Of a stretch of DNA of 64,000 bases, positions 8,553-17,405 are shown in pieces. The stretch is from contig NZ_CP126170.1 of NCBI RefSeq assembly GCF_033170385.1, positions 3,682,001-3,746,000 on the forward strand, written 5' to 3'. The position numbers and the translations under genes were made by a program. The stretch's first letter is position 1. Each line of letters begins with the position of its first letter. The stretch is from Xanthomonas rydalmerensis (GTDB taxonomy: Bacteria > Pseudomonadota > Gammaproteobacteria > Xanthomonadales > Xanthomonadaceae). The notes beneath the pieces were generated by a model. That model made no database searches. It was not told the origin of the DNA and worked only from the letters and a program-made list of their open reading frames with translations.

Positions 8553-9142
8553 GCCGGCTGCGATCCACCTCGCCCTCGCCGGCACGGCAGTATCCGGTGG
8601 CGCCGGCGCATCGGCTGGGTCTGGCGTTGTGGCTGTGGTTGCCGTTGCTGCTGGTGGCCGCGGTGATCGGCGGCTTCGCGCTGCACGCGGCGCAGCCCGG
8701 CGCGCTTTGGTGGCATTTCGGGCTGCTGGCGCTGATCGGCGTGGCCGGTACCGCCACCTTCGCGCGACAGCGTGTGCTGCTGCACGACGGTCTGGTGGAA
8801 ATACGCGCGACCTTCCTGACCAAGCGCGTGCCGCTGACCACGCTGCGCCTGCAGGCCGCGCGCGTGGTCGCGCTGTCCGAGCACACCGGTTTCAAGCCGG
8901 CATTGAAGCTGTTCGGTTTCGGCTACCCCGGTTTCCACGCCGGCCACTTCCGGACCCGCGACGGGCACAAGGCGTTCTGCCTGATCACCAGCGACCGCGT
9001 GCTGGCCGTTCCCCTGCACGATGGCGGCTGGCTGCTGCTCAGCGTCGAACACCCCAGGCAGGTGCTGCAGGAGTGGCAGACGCTCGCGACGCAGGCTCCC
9101 GGCGGCGAAGAGACACGCCGCGCGGCCCGCCGCCTGGCCTGA
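8549..9142 (+). CDS. Bacterial PH-like membrane protein
   Basis: This 197-residue protein has two transmembrane helices (about 24-48 and 52-70) followed by a soluble domain of beta strands (RVLLHDGLVEIRATFLTKRVPLTTLRLQAARVVAL… VLAVPLHDGGWLLLSVEHP), the arrangement seen in bacterial PH-domain (bPH) proteins. Its ATG overlaps the hydrolase stop by 4 bp, making it the last gene of the SPFH operon. Function unknown; a lipid- or envelope-related role is plausible from context. Confidence 0.72.
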   Translation: MSRLRSTSPSPARQYPVAPAHRLGLALWLWLPLLLVAAVIGGFALHAAQPGALWWHFGLLALIGVAGTATFARQRVLLHDGLVEIRATFLTKRVPLTTLRLQAARVVALSEHTGFKPALKLFGFGYPGFHAGHFRTRDGHKAFCLITSDRVLAVPLHDGGWLLLSVEHPRQVLQEWQTLATQAPGGEETRRAARRLA

Positions 9143-9391
9143 GTCCGACACGCGTCGCCACGTCGGGCGCTGCCGCGACCGACCGCACAGGGCAACGACG
9201 TGCTGCACGCGGTGCGGCACGTTCTCGCGGTTCGCACGCGTCCAATACGTCGAGGACGCAAAGTCGGGCGTTCTGGCGTATGCGAGGCGATATGCTGGAA
9301 CACCAGCCACGCTCGTCCTCGTCGCCAGCCGCGTGCGTAACGACGACGGCGACGGCTTCGCCCTCCACATGACGCCTCCAGGATCGGCCCG

Positions 9392-10210
9392 ATGGACGAC
9401 TTAGCGCCACACGAGATTCCCGCCACCGCACCGGCGCTGCCGCCGACGCTGTCCGCGCGGCTGCATGGCCTGCACTGGCACCGCAATCTCGTCGGCGAAG
9501 CCGGCGCCCAGGTCTATCGGCTCGCTGGCGCCGGCACGCCGGACCTGTACCTCAAGCGCGGCATCGGCGAGGCGCACGACGAGGTGGTGGACGAGTTCGC
9601 CCGCCTGCACTGGCTGCGCGCAATGGGCTGCGTGCCGCGCGTGCTGCATTTCGAGGCCGACGCCGCCGGCGCCTGGCTGCTGAGCGAAGCCCTGCCGGGC
9701 AAGACCGCCTACCAGTGGCTGCTGGAAGCACCCGCACAGGCCCAGCGTATCGTGCAGGCGCTGGCCGAGTTCCTGCGCGGCTTTCACGCCACGCCGATCG
9801 CCACCTGTCCGTTCGACACCAGCCACCTGCTGCGCCTGGCCATCGCGCAGCGCCGGCTGCAGGCGGGTCTGGTCGACACCGAAGACTTCGACGAGGCGCG
9901 TGCCGGCTGGTCGGCGGACGCGGTGTGGCAGGCGATGACCGCGCTGCTGCCGCTGGCCAGCGAGCGCGTGCTGTGCCACGGCGACTATTCGCTGGACAAC
10001 ATCCTGCTCGACGCGCCGGACCACGTCGTCGGCGTGATCGATCTCGGCCGCGCCGGGGTCGCCGATCCGTACCAGGATTTGGCGATCCTGGCCAACCGCC
10101 TGGACGAATTCGGCCCGGAGCTCGCCGGCCGCTTCTTCGCCGCGTACGGCATCGCCACGCCGGACCTCACGCGGCTGCAGTTCCACCAGTTGCTCGACGA
10201 GTTCTTCTGA
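9392..10210 (+). CDS. APH(3')-like aminoglycoside phosphotransferase
   Basis: The 272-residue protein carries all core features of APH(3') kinases: Lys55 in DLYLKRG for ATP phosphate binding, the catalytic loop HGDYSLDNIL (Asp198, Asn203), and the metal-binding DLG at 217-219 followed by DPYQDLAIL. Length matches the family (about 264). Members phosphorylate the 3'-hydroxyl of kanamycin-type aminoglycosides using ATP. It is chromosomal, has the host's GC-rich codon use and no mobile genes beside it, so it looks native. Whether it confers measurable resistance cannot be read from the sequence. Confidence 0.87.
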   Translation: MDDLAPHEIPATAPALPPTLSARLHGLHWHRNLVGEAGAQVYRLAGAGTPDLYLKRGIGEAHDEVVDEFARLHWLRAMGCVPRVLHFEADAAGAWLLSEALPGKTAYQWLLEAPAQAQRIVQALAEFLRGFHATPIATCPFDTSHLLRLAIAQRRLQAGLVDTEDFDEARAGWSADAVWQAMTALLPLASERVLCHGDYSLDNILLDAPDHVVGVIDLGRAGVADPYQDLAILANRLDEFGPELAGRFFAAYGIATPDLTRLQFHQLLDEFF

Positions 10211-10310
10211 ACATCCTCGCCGCGCCGCGCAGTGTGCGGCGCGGCCACACGGGCGCGGCTGGACTCCCCGGCGACTGGCCGCCCGCGGTGCTTGGCTCTA
10301 CCCTGTGCCG

Positions 10311-11120
10311 ATGCGCACCGTTCCCAGCCTGCTGCTCAACACCGAGACCATCGAACTGCTGCCGGCCACGCGATTGCGCGCCCGCAGCAACGCCGACGCG
10401 CGGCAGCTCGCGCAGGCGACCTGGCTGCTGCGGCGCAAGCACGACGGGCGCTACCTGGCGACCGCGAACGCACACGGGCTGCACGCGCTGGTGCCGCGGC
10501 TGATGCACGAACCCGGCATCGAGGCGGCACTGGATCGACTCGACGCGCTGCCCGCACGCGGCGCGATAACCGCGGACGAGGCCTGGTTGCCGCTGCACGC
10601 GCTGCAGGAGCGGCTGGACCAGTTGGGCCTGGCCGCCGATGCCTACGCGCAGCGCACCGGCCTGCCGCTGCAGCCGGAACCGGCCACCCTGCACGCGGCC
10701 GGCGACGACCGCTACCGACGCCCGTTGTGGCTGAGCGCGGGCGCCGCACGCGCCTGGCACGCGCTGCGCCATGCCGCCGCGCGCGATGGCGTGGTGCTGG
10801 AGGTGATCTCCGGCTATCGCAGCCACGCCTATCAACTGGGCATCTTCGCGCGCAAGTTCGCCCGCGGGCAGACCCTGGAGCAGATCCTCGCGGTCAATGC
10901 CGCGCCGGGCTTCAGCGAGCACCACAGCGGGCACGCCCTGGACATCGGCATGCCCGACGAGCCGCCGGCCGAGGAAAGCTTCGAGCGCACGCCGGCCTTC
11001 GCCTGGCTGCGCGAACATGCCGGCGCCTTCGGCTACCGGATGAGCTATCCGCGCGACAACCCGCATGGCATCGTCTACGAACCCTGGCACTGGTGCTGGC
11101 AGGAGGCCGCTTGCGCATGA
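10311..11120 (+). CDS. VanY-type D-Ala-D-Ala carboxypeptidase
   Basis: The C-terminal half of this 269-residue protein is a peptidase M15B (VanY/DdpX) domain: SGYRS (168-171 region), the zinc motif SEHHSGHALD (S202, H204, G207, A209, D211) and the catalytic EPWHW (E257-H260). Such enzymes trim the terminal D-Ala from peptidoglycan stem peptides. The first about 130 residues are not a standard domain, and there is no obvious signal peptide, which is odd for a wall enzyme. A GTG six bases upstream (10305) is an alternative start. It overlaps the next gene by 4 bp. Confidence 0.85.
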   Translation: MRTVPSLLLNTETIELLPATRLRARSNADARQLAQATWLLRRKHDGRYLATANAHGLHALVPRLMHEPGIEAALDRLDALPARGAITADEAWLPLHALQERLDQLGLAADAYAQRTGLPLQPEPATLHAAGDDRYRRPLWLSAGAARAWHALRHAAARDGVVLEVISGYRSHAYQLGIFARKFARGQTLEQILAVNAAPGFSEHHSGHALDIGMPDEPPAEESFERTPAFAWLREHAGAFGYRMSYPRDNPHGIVYEPWHWCWQEAACA

Positions 11121-11713
11121 CCCGTTCCGACACACGCCGGCCGCGCGCCGGCACCGCCGCCTGGCGGGCATTGGCCCTCCTGGCCCTGGCGCTGCCCACC
11201 TGCGCCGCCGCGCAATGGCACGACCGGCAGGGCCAGGCCTTGCCCGACAGCGCCGAGCGCGGGCACGACAAGGCCTTCGCTGCCGCGCTGCAGATCGCCG
11301 ACGACGCCGACTTCGCCGCGTTCGCACAGGAGTGGGGGCAGACCGACGCCGCGCACGCGCCGCAGTTGCGTACGATCGCGCGCGTGCAGCGCGGCCAGTT
11401 GCTGCGCGTGGCGCTGCTGTACTCCGGCTGCGCGCCCAGCCCCAACAACGACGGCGCCTGCGATGCGCAGATGAGCCTGCGCGTGCTCGGCCCCGATGGC
11501 AGCACGACCCTGCAGGATCCGATGCGACCACTGGGCATGGGTGGCCCACCGGCCGCCGCCGGCCTGCTGGAACTGGCGCCGCTGTCGGTGCAACTGCGCT
11601 TCGAGGACAGCGACCCGCTCGGCACCTACACCGTGCAGGTCACGGTCAACGACCCCAGCCAGGACGCGTGGGTGCGGTTGAAGACGCAGGTGGAACTGGT
11701 CGGCGACCGCTGA
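11117..11713 (+). CDS. Secreted protein of unknown function
   Basis: The 198-residue product starts with a signal peptide (hydrophobic core AWRALALLALALPTCAAA, likely cut after AAA or AAQ). The mature part is a beta-rich domain with two Cys (SGCAPSPNNDGAC) and a C-terminal GTYTVQVTVNDPSQDAWVRLKTQVEL stretch. I recognise no family. The ATG overlaps the carboxypeptidase stop, so both may act in the periplasm. Confidence 0.72.
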   Translation: MTRSDTRRPRAGTAAWRALALLALALPTCAAAQWHDRQGQALPDSAERGHDKAFAAALQIADDADFAAFAQEWGQTDAAHAPQLRTIARVQRGQLLRVALLYSGCAPSPNNDGACDAQMSLRVLGPDGSTTLQDPMRPLGMGGPPAAAGLLELAPLSVQLRFEDSDPLGTYTVQVTVNDPSQDAWVRLKTQVELVGDR

Positions 11714-11918
11714 GCGCGGCGCGCGGCCCAACCCACGAGCCGCCCAGCGCGGACAAGACCGCTAGCGCGCGTGTAGCGCCCACACCCTGAGTCGCCGCGG
11801 CGACGGCATCGCGCCGCACCGCTGCAGCTTCGCTCCTGCACGGTTTTCAAGCACGCCTTTGCGCACTTACCGCTGCTGCGCTTGGCATGCTTCGCCCCTG
11901 TGCCGAAGTGACTCCGGC

Positions 11919-12290
11919 TCAGCGCCGCAGCGCATCCACCGCCCACAGCAGCCAGCCCAGCATCAGCGTGGTGCCGCCGATCGGCGCCAGCCGGGTCGGC
12001 CACTGCGCCAGCGCGTTGCCGGCCAGGCTGCCGGAGAACAGCACGGTGCCGAGCAGCAGCAGGCACAGCGCACTGCGGGCGAGCAGGCGTTCGCTGCGGC
12101 GGCCCAGCGCCGCCAGCGCCACGCCGTGGCCGAAGGCATACAGCGCCGCGGTCTGCAGGTGCGATTGCGCCAGGGGCTCGGCAACGCCGTGCGAGGCATA
12201 GGCGGACAGGCCGATGGCCACGGCCGCAAGCAGCGCGCCGGCGCTGCACAGCCAGAACGGCCCGCGCGTACGGCGATCGAACGTCAGCAT
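11919..12290 (-). CDS. DUF423 membrane protein (YgdD-like)
   Basis: A 123-residue protein with four predicted membrane helices matching the DUF423 family (YgdD of E. coli): LGSYASHG-type motif here as GLSAYASHGVAEPL, then a Tyr/His helix (AALYAFGHGVALAAL), GTVLFSGSLAGNAL, and PIGGTTLMLGWLLWAV. These proteins are inner-membrane proteins of unknown function. The length fits. It is read away from the secreted-protein gene, with 205 bp of apparently empty DNA between their ends. Confidence 0.88.
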   Translation of the reverse strand: MLTFDRRTRGPFWLCSAGALLAAVAIGLSAYASHGVAEPLAQSHLQTAALYAFGHGVALAALGRRSERLLARSALCLLLLGTVLFSGSLAGNALAQWPTRLAPIGGTTLMLGWLLWAVDALRR

Positions 12291-12339
12291 GTGCGTTCCC
12301 TCCGGGAGCGCGGCAGCGTTTGCCGCCCCCCATAAACAG

Positions 12340-12364
12340 AACGCGCCGCAAGATGCGGCGCGTT
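12340..12364 (-). terminator. Hairpin after the SRPBCC gene
   Basis: AACGCGCCGC and GCGGCGCGTT form a perfect 10-bp stem with a 5-nt loop, 29 bp beyond the stop at 12393. On the minus strand it is followed by CTGTTTATGG, a weak T tract. It separates the SRPBCC gene from the DUF423 gene. Confidence 0.6.
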
Positions 12365-12392
12365 CCGGTTCACTCGTCCACCAGGGCAGGAC

Positions 12393-13559
12393 TTACTTGA
12401 TCGCCCAGTAGATGTCGTAGGTGCCTTCCGGCGTGAACGCCTTGTCCACTCCGCCCTTCCAGGCTTCGTACGGACGGTCGGTCACGTCGTAGCCGCTGGT
12501 CGCGGCCCAGGCACGCAGCGCATTGCGCGCCGCATCCAGGCCCGCCATGTGGCCGGTGTAGCTGGCGAAGGCGGAACGGTGCGCTTCGGTGCGCAGGTAG
12601 GTCACCGGGGCGCCCTGCGGGATGGTCACCTTCAGCGGCTCGCCAGAGGCGGCAACCGGGGTGGCATCGACCGGCGCGGCAGCCGCGTCGTCCTTCTTGT
12701 CGTCCTTCTTCTCATCCTTCTTGGCGTCGTCCTTCGGCGCGCCACCGGCACGCTTGCGCACCGGCTGGGCGACGTCGAACGCGTACTTGTCCGAACCGAA
12801 GTCGGTGGTGACGATACGCACCGGACCGGCCGCTTCCAGGCCGTTGGCGTCCATCACCCGCTTGATCCACTCCTGGTTGTCCTTGATGGACTTCTTGATG
12901 GAGTCGTTGTCGCGGTCGATGTTGCCGGCGTTGACCACCAGCAGGTCCTCGGCCGGGACGTCGACGACCTTCAGGTCCTTCAACGGGGTGTCGTCGGAGC
13001 GGTAGTCCACGTTCGGCACGGTGGCCAGCACGTTGCTCAGGCGCGACAGGCCCAGCTTGATGTCGTCGCCGACATGGCGGCTGACGTACAGGCCGGCGTA
13101 ACGACCCAGCAGGTCCCAACCGTACTTGACGGTGTAGTCCTGGGTGATCTTCACGTTGCGGCCGTTCTTGCCGGTCGGCTCGAGCTTGAAGCTGGTGGTC
13201 TTGTCCTTGCCCTTGGTCTCGTCCTCGATGGCGATGACCACGTCCTTGTTCTTCTCGGTCGAGGTGATGGTCCAGCTACCCTTGCCGATGTAGCCCTCCT
13301 TGGAGCTGTAGTCCAGGCGCGCGCCGACGCCGGATTCCGGGCCGGAGAGCTTCAGCTCGATGCGCGGGTCGCGCAGCACCAGAGGATTCCAGTCCTTGAA
13401 CCGACGCAGGCTGTTGACCGTGTCATAGACGATGGTCATGCGCCGATTGGTCTCGACGCTTTCGGACATGTGACGCTCCGAGGGCAGCACCACGCCGACA
13501 ATGACGAACAGGCCAGCCACGATCCCCAGGGCGATCAGGAACTCGATAATACGGGTCAT
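12393..13559 (-). CDS. Membrane-anchored SRPBCC/GyrI-like fusion protein
   Basis: The 388-residue protein has one N-terminal membrane anchor (residues about 5-27), a START/SRPBCC-type ligand-binding domain (about 40-185: DTVNSLRRFKDWNPLVLRDPRIELKLSG, VGARLDYSS), and a C-terminal domain like the AraC effector-binding/GyrI fold (IPQGAPVTYLRTEAHRSAF… AFTPEGTYDIYWAIK). The last domain is interrupted by a charged insert (KDDAKKDEKKDDKKDDAAAA). It probably binds small hydrophobic ligands at the inner membrane. It is single-gene, ending at the hairpin. Confidence 0.75.
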   Translation of the reverse strand: MTRIIEFLIALGIVAGLFVIVGVVLPSERHMSESVETNRRMTIVYDTVNSLRRFKDWNPLVLRDPRIELKLSGPESGVGARLDYSSKEGYIGKGSWTITSTEKNKDVVIAIEDETKGKDKTTSFKLEPTGKNGRNVKITQDYTVKYGWDLLGRYAGLYVSRHVGDDIKLGLSRLSNVLATVPNVDYRSDDTPLKDLKVVDVPAEDLLVVNAGNIDRDNDSIKKSIKDNQEWIKRVMDANGLEAAGPVRIVTTDFGSDKYAFDVAQPVRKRAGGAPKDDAKKDEKKDDKKDDAAAAPVDATPVAASGEPLKVTIPQGAPVTYLRTEAHRSAFASYTGHMAGLDAARNALRAWAATSGYDVTDRPYEAWKGGVDKAFTPEGTYDIYWAIK

Positions 13560-14039
13560 TCAGGAGGTCTCCGGGGCCGATCCCACGGCCGGGTTGATGA
13601 AGCGAAGCGCCCATCCTAGCAGGCTTCGCTGTCCGTGGTCAGCACATCACGGAATGCCGCTTCGCCCTGCGCGGCAACGGCCTCGCGCGATGCCGGCAAT
13701 CGCCGTGCATGCGGCACTGAGGGCGACCAGACCATTGTCCTGGCAGTGGCATCGGACAGACATGCGTGCCCGGCCATGGACTGCATCGAAGCGAGCAACG
13801 GCGGCGCCCCAAGGCCTGCAGGCGTGACGCATGCAGGCCGGACTCGGGCCAGACCACTGCCCCGAGCGGCACAGGCGCGGCCGCCACGTACCGGCACGCT
13901 TCCCCAGCGCCCGGTCACGCTGGACCGGCCCGGCGTGCGCGATATCCGCCTTCGCGGGCCGCCCTCCTGTCGTGTTCAGACCGACTGCAGCGCGCGGCCG
14001 AACCAAACGCGACGCCAGGCTGGGCCGCCCCCCGCCCCG
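13560..14039. other. Gene-free intergenic region, 480 bp
   Basis: No frame here has a recognisable protein, no signal peptide or domain, and codon position bias is unconvincing. It contains the minus-strand promoter region for the SRPBCC gene and the downstream end of the response regulator gene. I see no tRNA or repeat in it. Confidence 0.5.
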
Positions 14040-14681
14040 TCAGACCAGTTGCAGCTCGAACGCCTTCAGCACCGCCCGCGTGCGGTCGCGCACGCCGAGC
14101 TTGGACAGGATGTTGGAGACGTGGTTCTTGATCGTGCCCTCGGCCACGCCCAGCGAATTGGCGATCTCCTTGTTGGAGAAGCCGCTGGCCATCAGCCGCA
14201 GGATCTCGGTCTCGCGGTCGGTCAGCGGGTCGGGCCGGTCCAGGCTGACGAAGTCGTTGCGCATGTGCTCCAGGCCCGACAGCAGGCGCTGGGTCACCGC
14301 CGGCTGCACCAGCGAGCCGCCGGCGGCCACGGTGCGGATCGCGCCGACCAGTTGCTCCAGCGACACGTCCTTGAGCAGATAGCCCTTGGCCCCGGCCTTG
14401 AGCCCGGCCAGCACCAGTTGGTCGTCGTCGAAGGTGGTCAGGATGATGGTCGGCGGCAGCGCCGCGGCGCGCGACAGCGTCTGCAGCGCCTCCAGCCCGG
14501 ACATCGACGGCATGCGCATGTCCATCAGCACCACGTCGGGGAGCACCTGCGGGATCAGCTCCACCGCCTGGCGGCCATCGTTGGCCTCGGCCACCACCTC
14601 GATGCCGCCGTCCAGCGCCAGCAGCGAGCGGATGCCCTGCCGCACCAGGGTTTGATCGTCGACCAGGCAGACACGGATCAT
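14040..14681 (-). CDS. NarL/LuxR-family response regulator
   Basis: The 213-residue protein has a receiver domain (D9/D10 acidic pair in VDDQ, phospho-acceptor D54 in VLMDMRMP, conserved Lys104 in YLLKD) and a C-terminal LuxR-type helix-turn-helix (LTDRETEILRLMASGFSNKEIANSLGVAEGTIKNHVSNILSKLGV). It overlaps the kinase stop by one base (TGATG), so the pair is translationally coupled. The target genes are unknown. The start ATG at 14681 was chosen because the receiver begins immediately there; the frame upstream is the kinase read in another frame. Confidence 0.93.
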   Translation of the reverse strand: MIRVCLVDDQTLVRQGIRSLLALDGGIEVVAEANDGRQAVELIPQVLPDVVLMDMRMPSMSGLEALQTLSRAAALPPTIILTTFDDDQLVLAGLKAGAKGYLLKDVSLEQLVGAIRTVAAGGSLVQPAVTQRLLSGLEHMRNDFVSLDRPDPLTDRETEILRLMASGFSNKEIANSLGVAEGTIKNHVSNILSKLGVRDRTRAVLKAFELQLV

Positions 14682-15871
14682 CACAACACTCCTTGGGGAA
14701 CGGCGGGCGGCAGCAGGGTGGCGGCGCCGGGAACGACGGCGCGCAGGCGGAAGCCGGCGCCGGGGGCGGCGGCCACGTCCAGGCTGCCGCCATACTGACT
14801 CAGGCGCTCGCGCATGCCGCGCAGGCCGTTGCCGGGGGCCAGGGTCTCGCAACCGCGGCCGTCGTCGCGCGCCTGGATCACCACCTGCGGACCGTCGCGG
14901 CGCACCTCGATCCACAGATTGTCGGCCTGGGCGTGGCGCACCGCGTTGGTGATGATCTCCTGGGTGCAGCGCAGCAACACGTGCGCACGCTCGGGATCCT
15001 CCACGGTCAGCGGCTCCTCCACCTGCAGGTGGATCTGCAGCGACGGCACCCGCTCGGCCAACGGCCGCAGCGCCGCCGCCAGGTCGATCGCACCGCTGTC
15101 GCGCAGTTGGCTCACCGCCTCGCGCACGTCGGTCAGCAGCAGCTTGGCCAGGGTATGCGCCTGCTGCACGTGCTCCTGGGCGCGACCCTCGGTGATGTGG
15201 CCGGCCACTTCCAGGTTCAGGCTCAGCGCGGTCAGGTGGTGGCCGAGCAGGTCGTGCAGTTCGCGCGAGATGCGGGTGCGCTCGTTGACCCGGGCGCTCT
15301 CGGCCAGCAGCGCGCGGGTGGCGCGCAGCTCGGCGTTGAGCTGGCGCTGCTCCTCCCGCGCCTGGGTCTGCTGCCGCGCGACCAGGCTGGTGACGAAGAT
15401 GAACATGGAGAAGCCGCCGTACAGCAACGACTGCATCAGCGCCTCGAACGGCGGGAAGCCGATGGTCAGGTACACCGGCAGCACCGCCAGCTGGCTCAGC
15501 AGCAGCCAGGCCACGCCGGCGCGCACCGGCAGCAGCCAGGGGATCACCCCGGCCGCCACCATCATCAGGATGCTGCCCAGGCCGGAGCGGTGCAGGTAGC
15601 CGACCGCCAGCGCGCAGATGGTCAGCAGCACCAGCATGCCGCGGTCGTACCAGCGCACGCCGTCGCCGCTGTGCAGGCGCCGGGTCAGCAGGAAATAGAC
15701 CACGCCGAAGCCCAGGTAGCTGGTCAGCAGCAGCCACACCTCGCCGCTGGGCATCCGTCCCGATTCCTCGACCGGTTCCCAGTACAGGTACAGCAACGGC
15801 ATGCAGATGACCGCCCAGGTGAACAGGCCGGCATAGCGCAGAACGCGGGTGTGGCTGAGATATCCCAACAT
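14681..15871 (-). CDS. Sensor histidine kinase, HisKA_3 type
   Basis: The 396-residue kinase has a membrane domain of about five to six helices (residues 12-165) with almost no periplasmic sensor, a coiled linker, the HisKA_3 dimerisation helix with phospho-acceptor His206 (RTRISRELHDLLGHHLTALS), and an HATPase_c domain (CTQEIITNAVRHAQA, DDGRGC, GNGLRGMRERL). This layout is that of the DesK/LiaS group that senses membrane state through its helices. It pairs with the downstream NarL-type regulator. Its signal is inferred, not shown. Confidence 0.92.
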   Translation of the reverse strand: MLGYLSHTRVLRYAGLFTWAVICMPLLYLYWEPVEESGRMPSGEVWLLLTSYLGFGVVYFLLTRRLHSGDGVRWYDRGMLVLLTICALAVGYLHRSGLGSILMMVAAGVIPWLLPVRAGVAWLLLSQLAVLPVYLTIGFPPFEALMQSLLYGGFSMFIFVTSLVARQQTQAREEQRQLNAELRATRALLAESARVNERTRISRELHDLLGHHLTALSLNLEVAGHITEGRAQEHVQQAHTLAKLLLTDVREAVSQLRDSGAIDLAAALRPLAERVPSLQIHLQVEEPLTVEDPERAHVLLRCTQEIITNAVRHAQADNLWIEVRRDGPQVVIQARDDGRGCETLAPGNGLRGMRERLSQYGGSLDVAAAPGAGFRLRAVVPGAATLLPPAVPQGVL

Positions 15872-16011
15872 GCAGCCATCTTAGGATGAACGGCGCGCAT
15901 TGCACTCCCACGGAAGTCATGCCGCCGCGGCTCGCCGGCCCGGGTCGCGCGTGCGATAATCCGGCCCGGCGGCCCGCACGGGGCCGCGCGCGCATCAGCA
16001 ATGGAGTCTCA

Positions 16012-16605
16012 ATGTCGATCGTCATCCGCGACGTGCGCGAGCACGAGCTCGATTCGGTCCTGGCCCTGAACAACAACGCCGGACTGGCGATCCTGCCGCT
16101 GGATTCGGCCAAGCTGCACCGCTTCTACGAAACCGCAGAGTACTTCCGCGTCGCCGAGCGCGACGGCAACCTGGCCGGCTTCCTGGTCGGGTTCGGTAGC
16201 GACAGCGCCCACGACAGCAGCAATTTCGCCTGGTTTCGCGAGCGCTACCCGCAGTTTTTCTATATCGACCGCATCGTGGTGGCCAGCCGCCGCCGCGGTG
16301 GTGGCGTCGGCCGGGCGTTCTATGCCGACGTGCAGAGCTACGCCGAGTTGCGCTACCCGCAACTGGCGTGCGAGGTTTTTCTGGATCACGGTGCCGATGC
16401 GGCGCTGCTGTTCCATGGCAGCTTCGGCTTCCGCGAAGTGGGCCAGAACACGATGAACGAAGTGGAGGTGCGTGCGAGCATGCTGTTGAAGGATCTGTGC
16501 AGTTACGCGTGGGTGCGCGAAACCTACGGCGACACCCTGCCCGACCTGCCCTGGGCCGGCCACGCCCATCGTCTGCAGCGGGCGCAGCGCCCGACCGGGA
16601 CCTGA
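16012..16605 (+). CDS. GNAT-family acetyltransferase
   Basis: The 197-residue protein has the GNAT fold with the acetyl-CoA loop RRRGGGVGRAFYADVQ and the C-terminal strand/helix FHGSFGFREVGQ. The N-terminal IRDVREHELDSVLALNN is typical of the superfamily. The ATG at 16012 follows GGAGTCTCA; an out-of-frame ATG lies at 16001. Its stop is 2 bp before the GTG of minC, so it is likely co-transcribed with the cell-division operon, an arrangement of unknown meaning. Confidence 0.85.
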   Translation: MSIVIRDVREHELDSVLALNNNAGLAILPLDSAKLHRFYETAEYFRVAERDGNLAGFLVGFGSDSAHDSSNFAWFRERYPQFFYIDRIVVASRRRGGGVGRAFYADVQSYAELRYPQLACEVFLDHGADAALLFHGSFGFREVGQNTMNEVEVRASMLLKDLCSYAWVRETYGDTLPDLPWAGHAHRLQRAQRPTGT

Positions 16606-16607
16606 GC

Positions 16608-17369
16608 GTGTCGTCGGTGAATCTGGATTTCGAGCAGGCCGGCGAACTGAAGATCGGTCAGGTCGGCATCGCCAACCTGCGCGTGCGCACGCTGGACGTG
16701 GCGCGGCTGAGCCAGGAGATGCGCGAGCGGGTACAACGTGCGCCCAAGCTGTTCGGCCGTGCCGCGGTGATCATCGATTTCGGCGGCCTGGCGCAGACCC
16801 CGGACACGGCCACCGCGCAGGCGCTGCTGGACGGCCTGCGCGACGCCGGTGTACTGCCGGTGGCGCTGGCCTACGGCACCCGCGAGATCGAGGAGCTGTC
16901 GGTGGCGCTGGGCCTGCCGCTGCTGGCCAAGTTCCGCGCGCAGTACGAGCGGTTCGATGGCGGCGCGCCCGCTGCGGCGCCGGCTCCGGTCTCGCCGCCG
17001 CCCCCGCCTCCGCCGCCACCCGCTCCCACGGCACGGCCGCAACCCGGGCGCATGCAGAAGAGTGCGGTGCGCTCCGGGCAACAGCTGTATGCGGAGAATT
17101 GCGACCTGACCGTGGTGGCCACCGTCGGCGCCGGCGCCGAGGTGATCTCCGACGGCAGCATCCACATCTACGGCAGCCTGCGCGGCCGCGCCCTGGCCGG
17201 CGCGCAGGGCAACACCGAGGCGCGGATCTTCTGCCGCGACTTCCACGCCGAACTGGTCGCCATTGCCGGCCACTACAAGGTGCTGGACGATATTCCCAAG
17301 GAACTGCGTGGCAAGGCCGTCCAGGTCTGGCTGGAGCAGGACCAGATCATGATCGCCGCGCAAGACTGA
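16608..17369 (+). CDS. minC: Septum site inhibitor MinC
   Basis: The 253-residue protein shows MinC's two domains: an N-terminal FtsZ-inhibiting half (VSSVNLDFEQAGELKIGQ… AAVIIDFGGL) and a C-terminal beta-helix that binds MinD (VRSGQQLYAENCDLTVVATVGAGAEV… GNTEARIFCRDFHAELVAIAGHY). They are joined by a conspicuous linker of nine prolines (PPPPPPPPP) in the middle. Translation starts at GTG. With MinD it blocks FtsZ ring formation at the cell poles. First gene of minCDE. Confidence 0.95.
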   Translation: MSSVNLDFEQAGELKIGQVGIANLRVRTLDVARLSQEMRERVQRAPKLFGRAAVIIDFGGLAQTPDTATAQALLDGLRDAGVLPVALAYGTREIEELSVALGLPLLAKFRAQYERFDGGAPAAAPAPVSPPPPPPPPPAPTARPQPGRMQKSAVRSGQQLYAENCDLTVVATVGAGAEVISDGSIHIYGSLRGRALAGAQGNTEARIFCRDFHAELVAIAGHYKVLDDIPKELRGKAVQVWLEQDQIMIAAQD

Positions 17370-17405
17370 CGCGGCCCAACCACGAACGTATCAGGAGATA
17401 GTCCT

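Noticed and set aside
13635..14039. Small frames in the 480-bp gap between the SRPBCC gene and the response regulator
   Set aside because: Several overlapping frames on both strands with no homology pattern or ribosome site; typical of GC-rich non-coding DNA.
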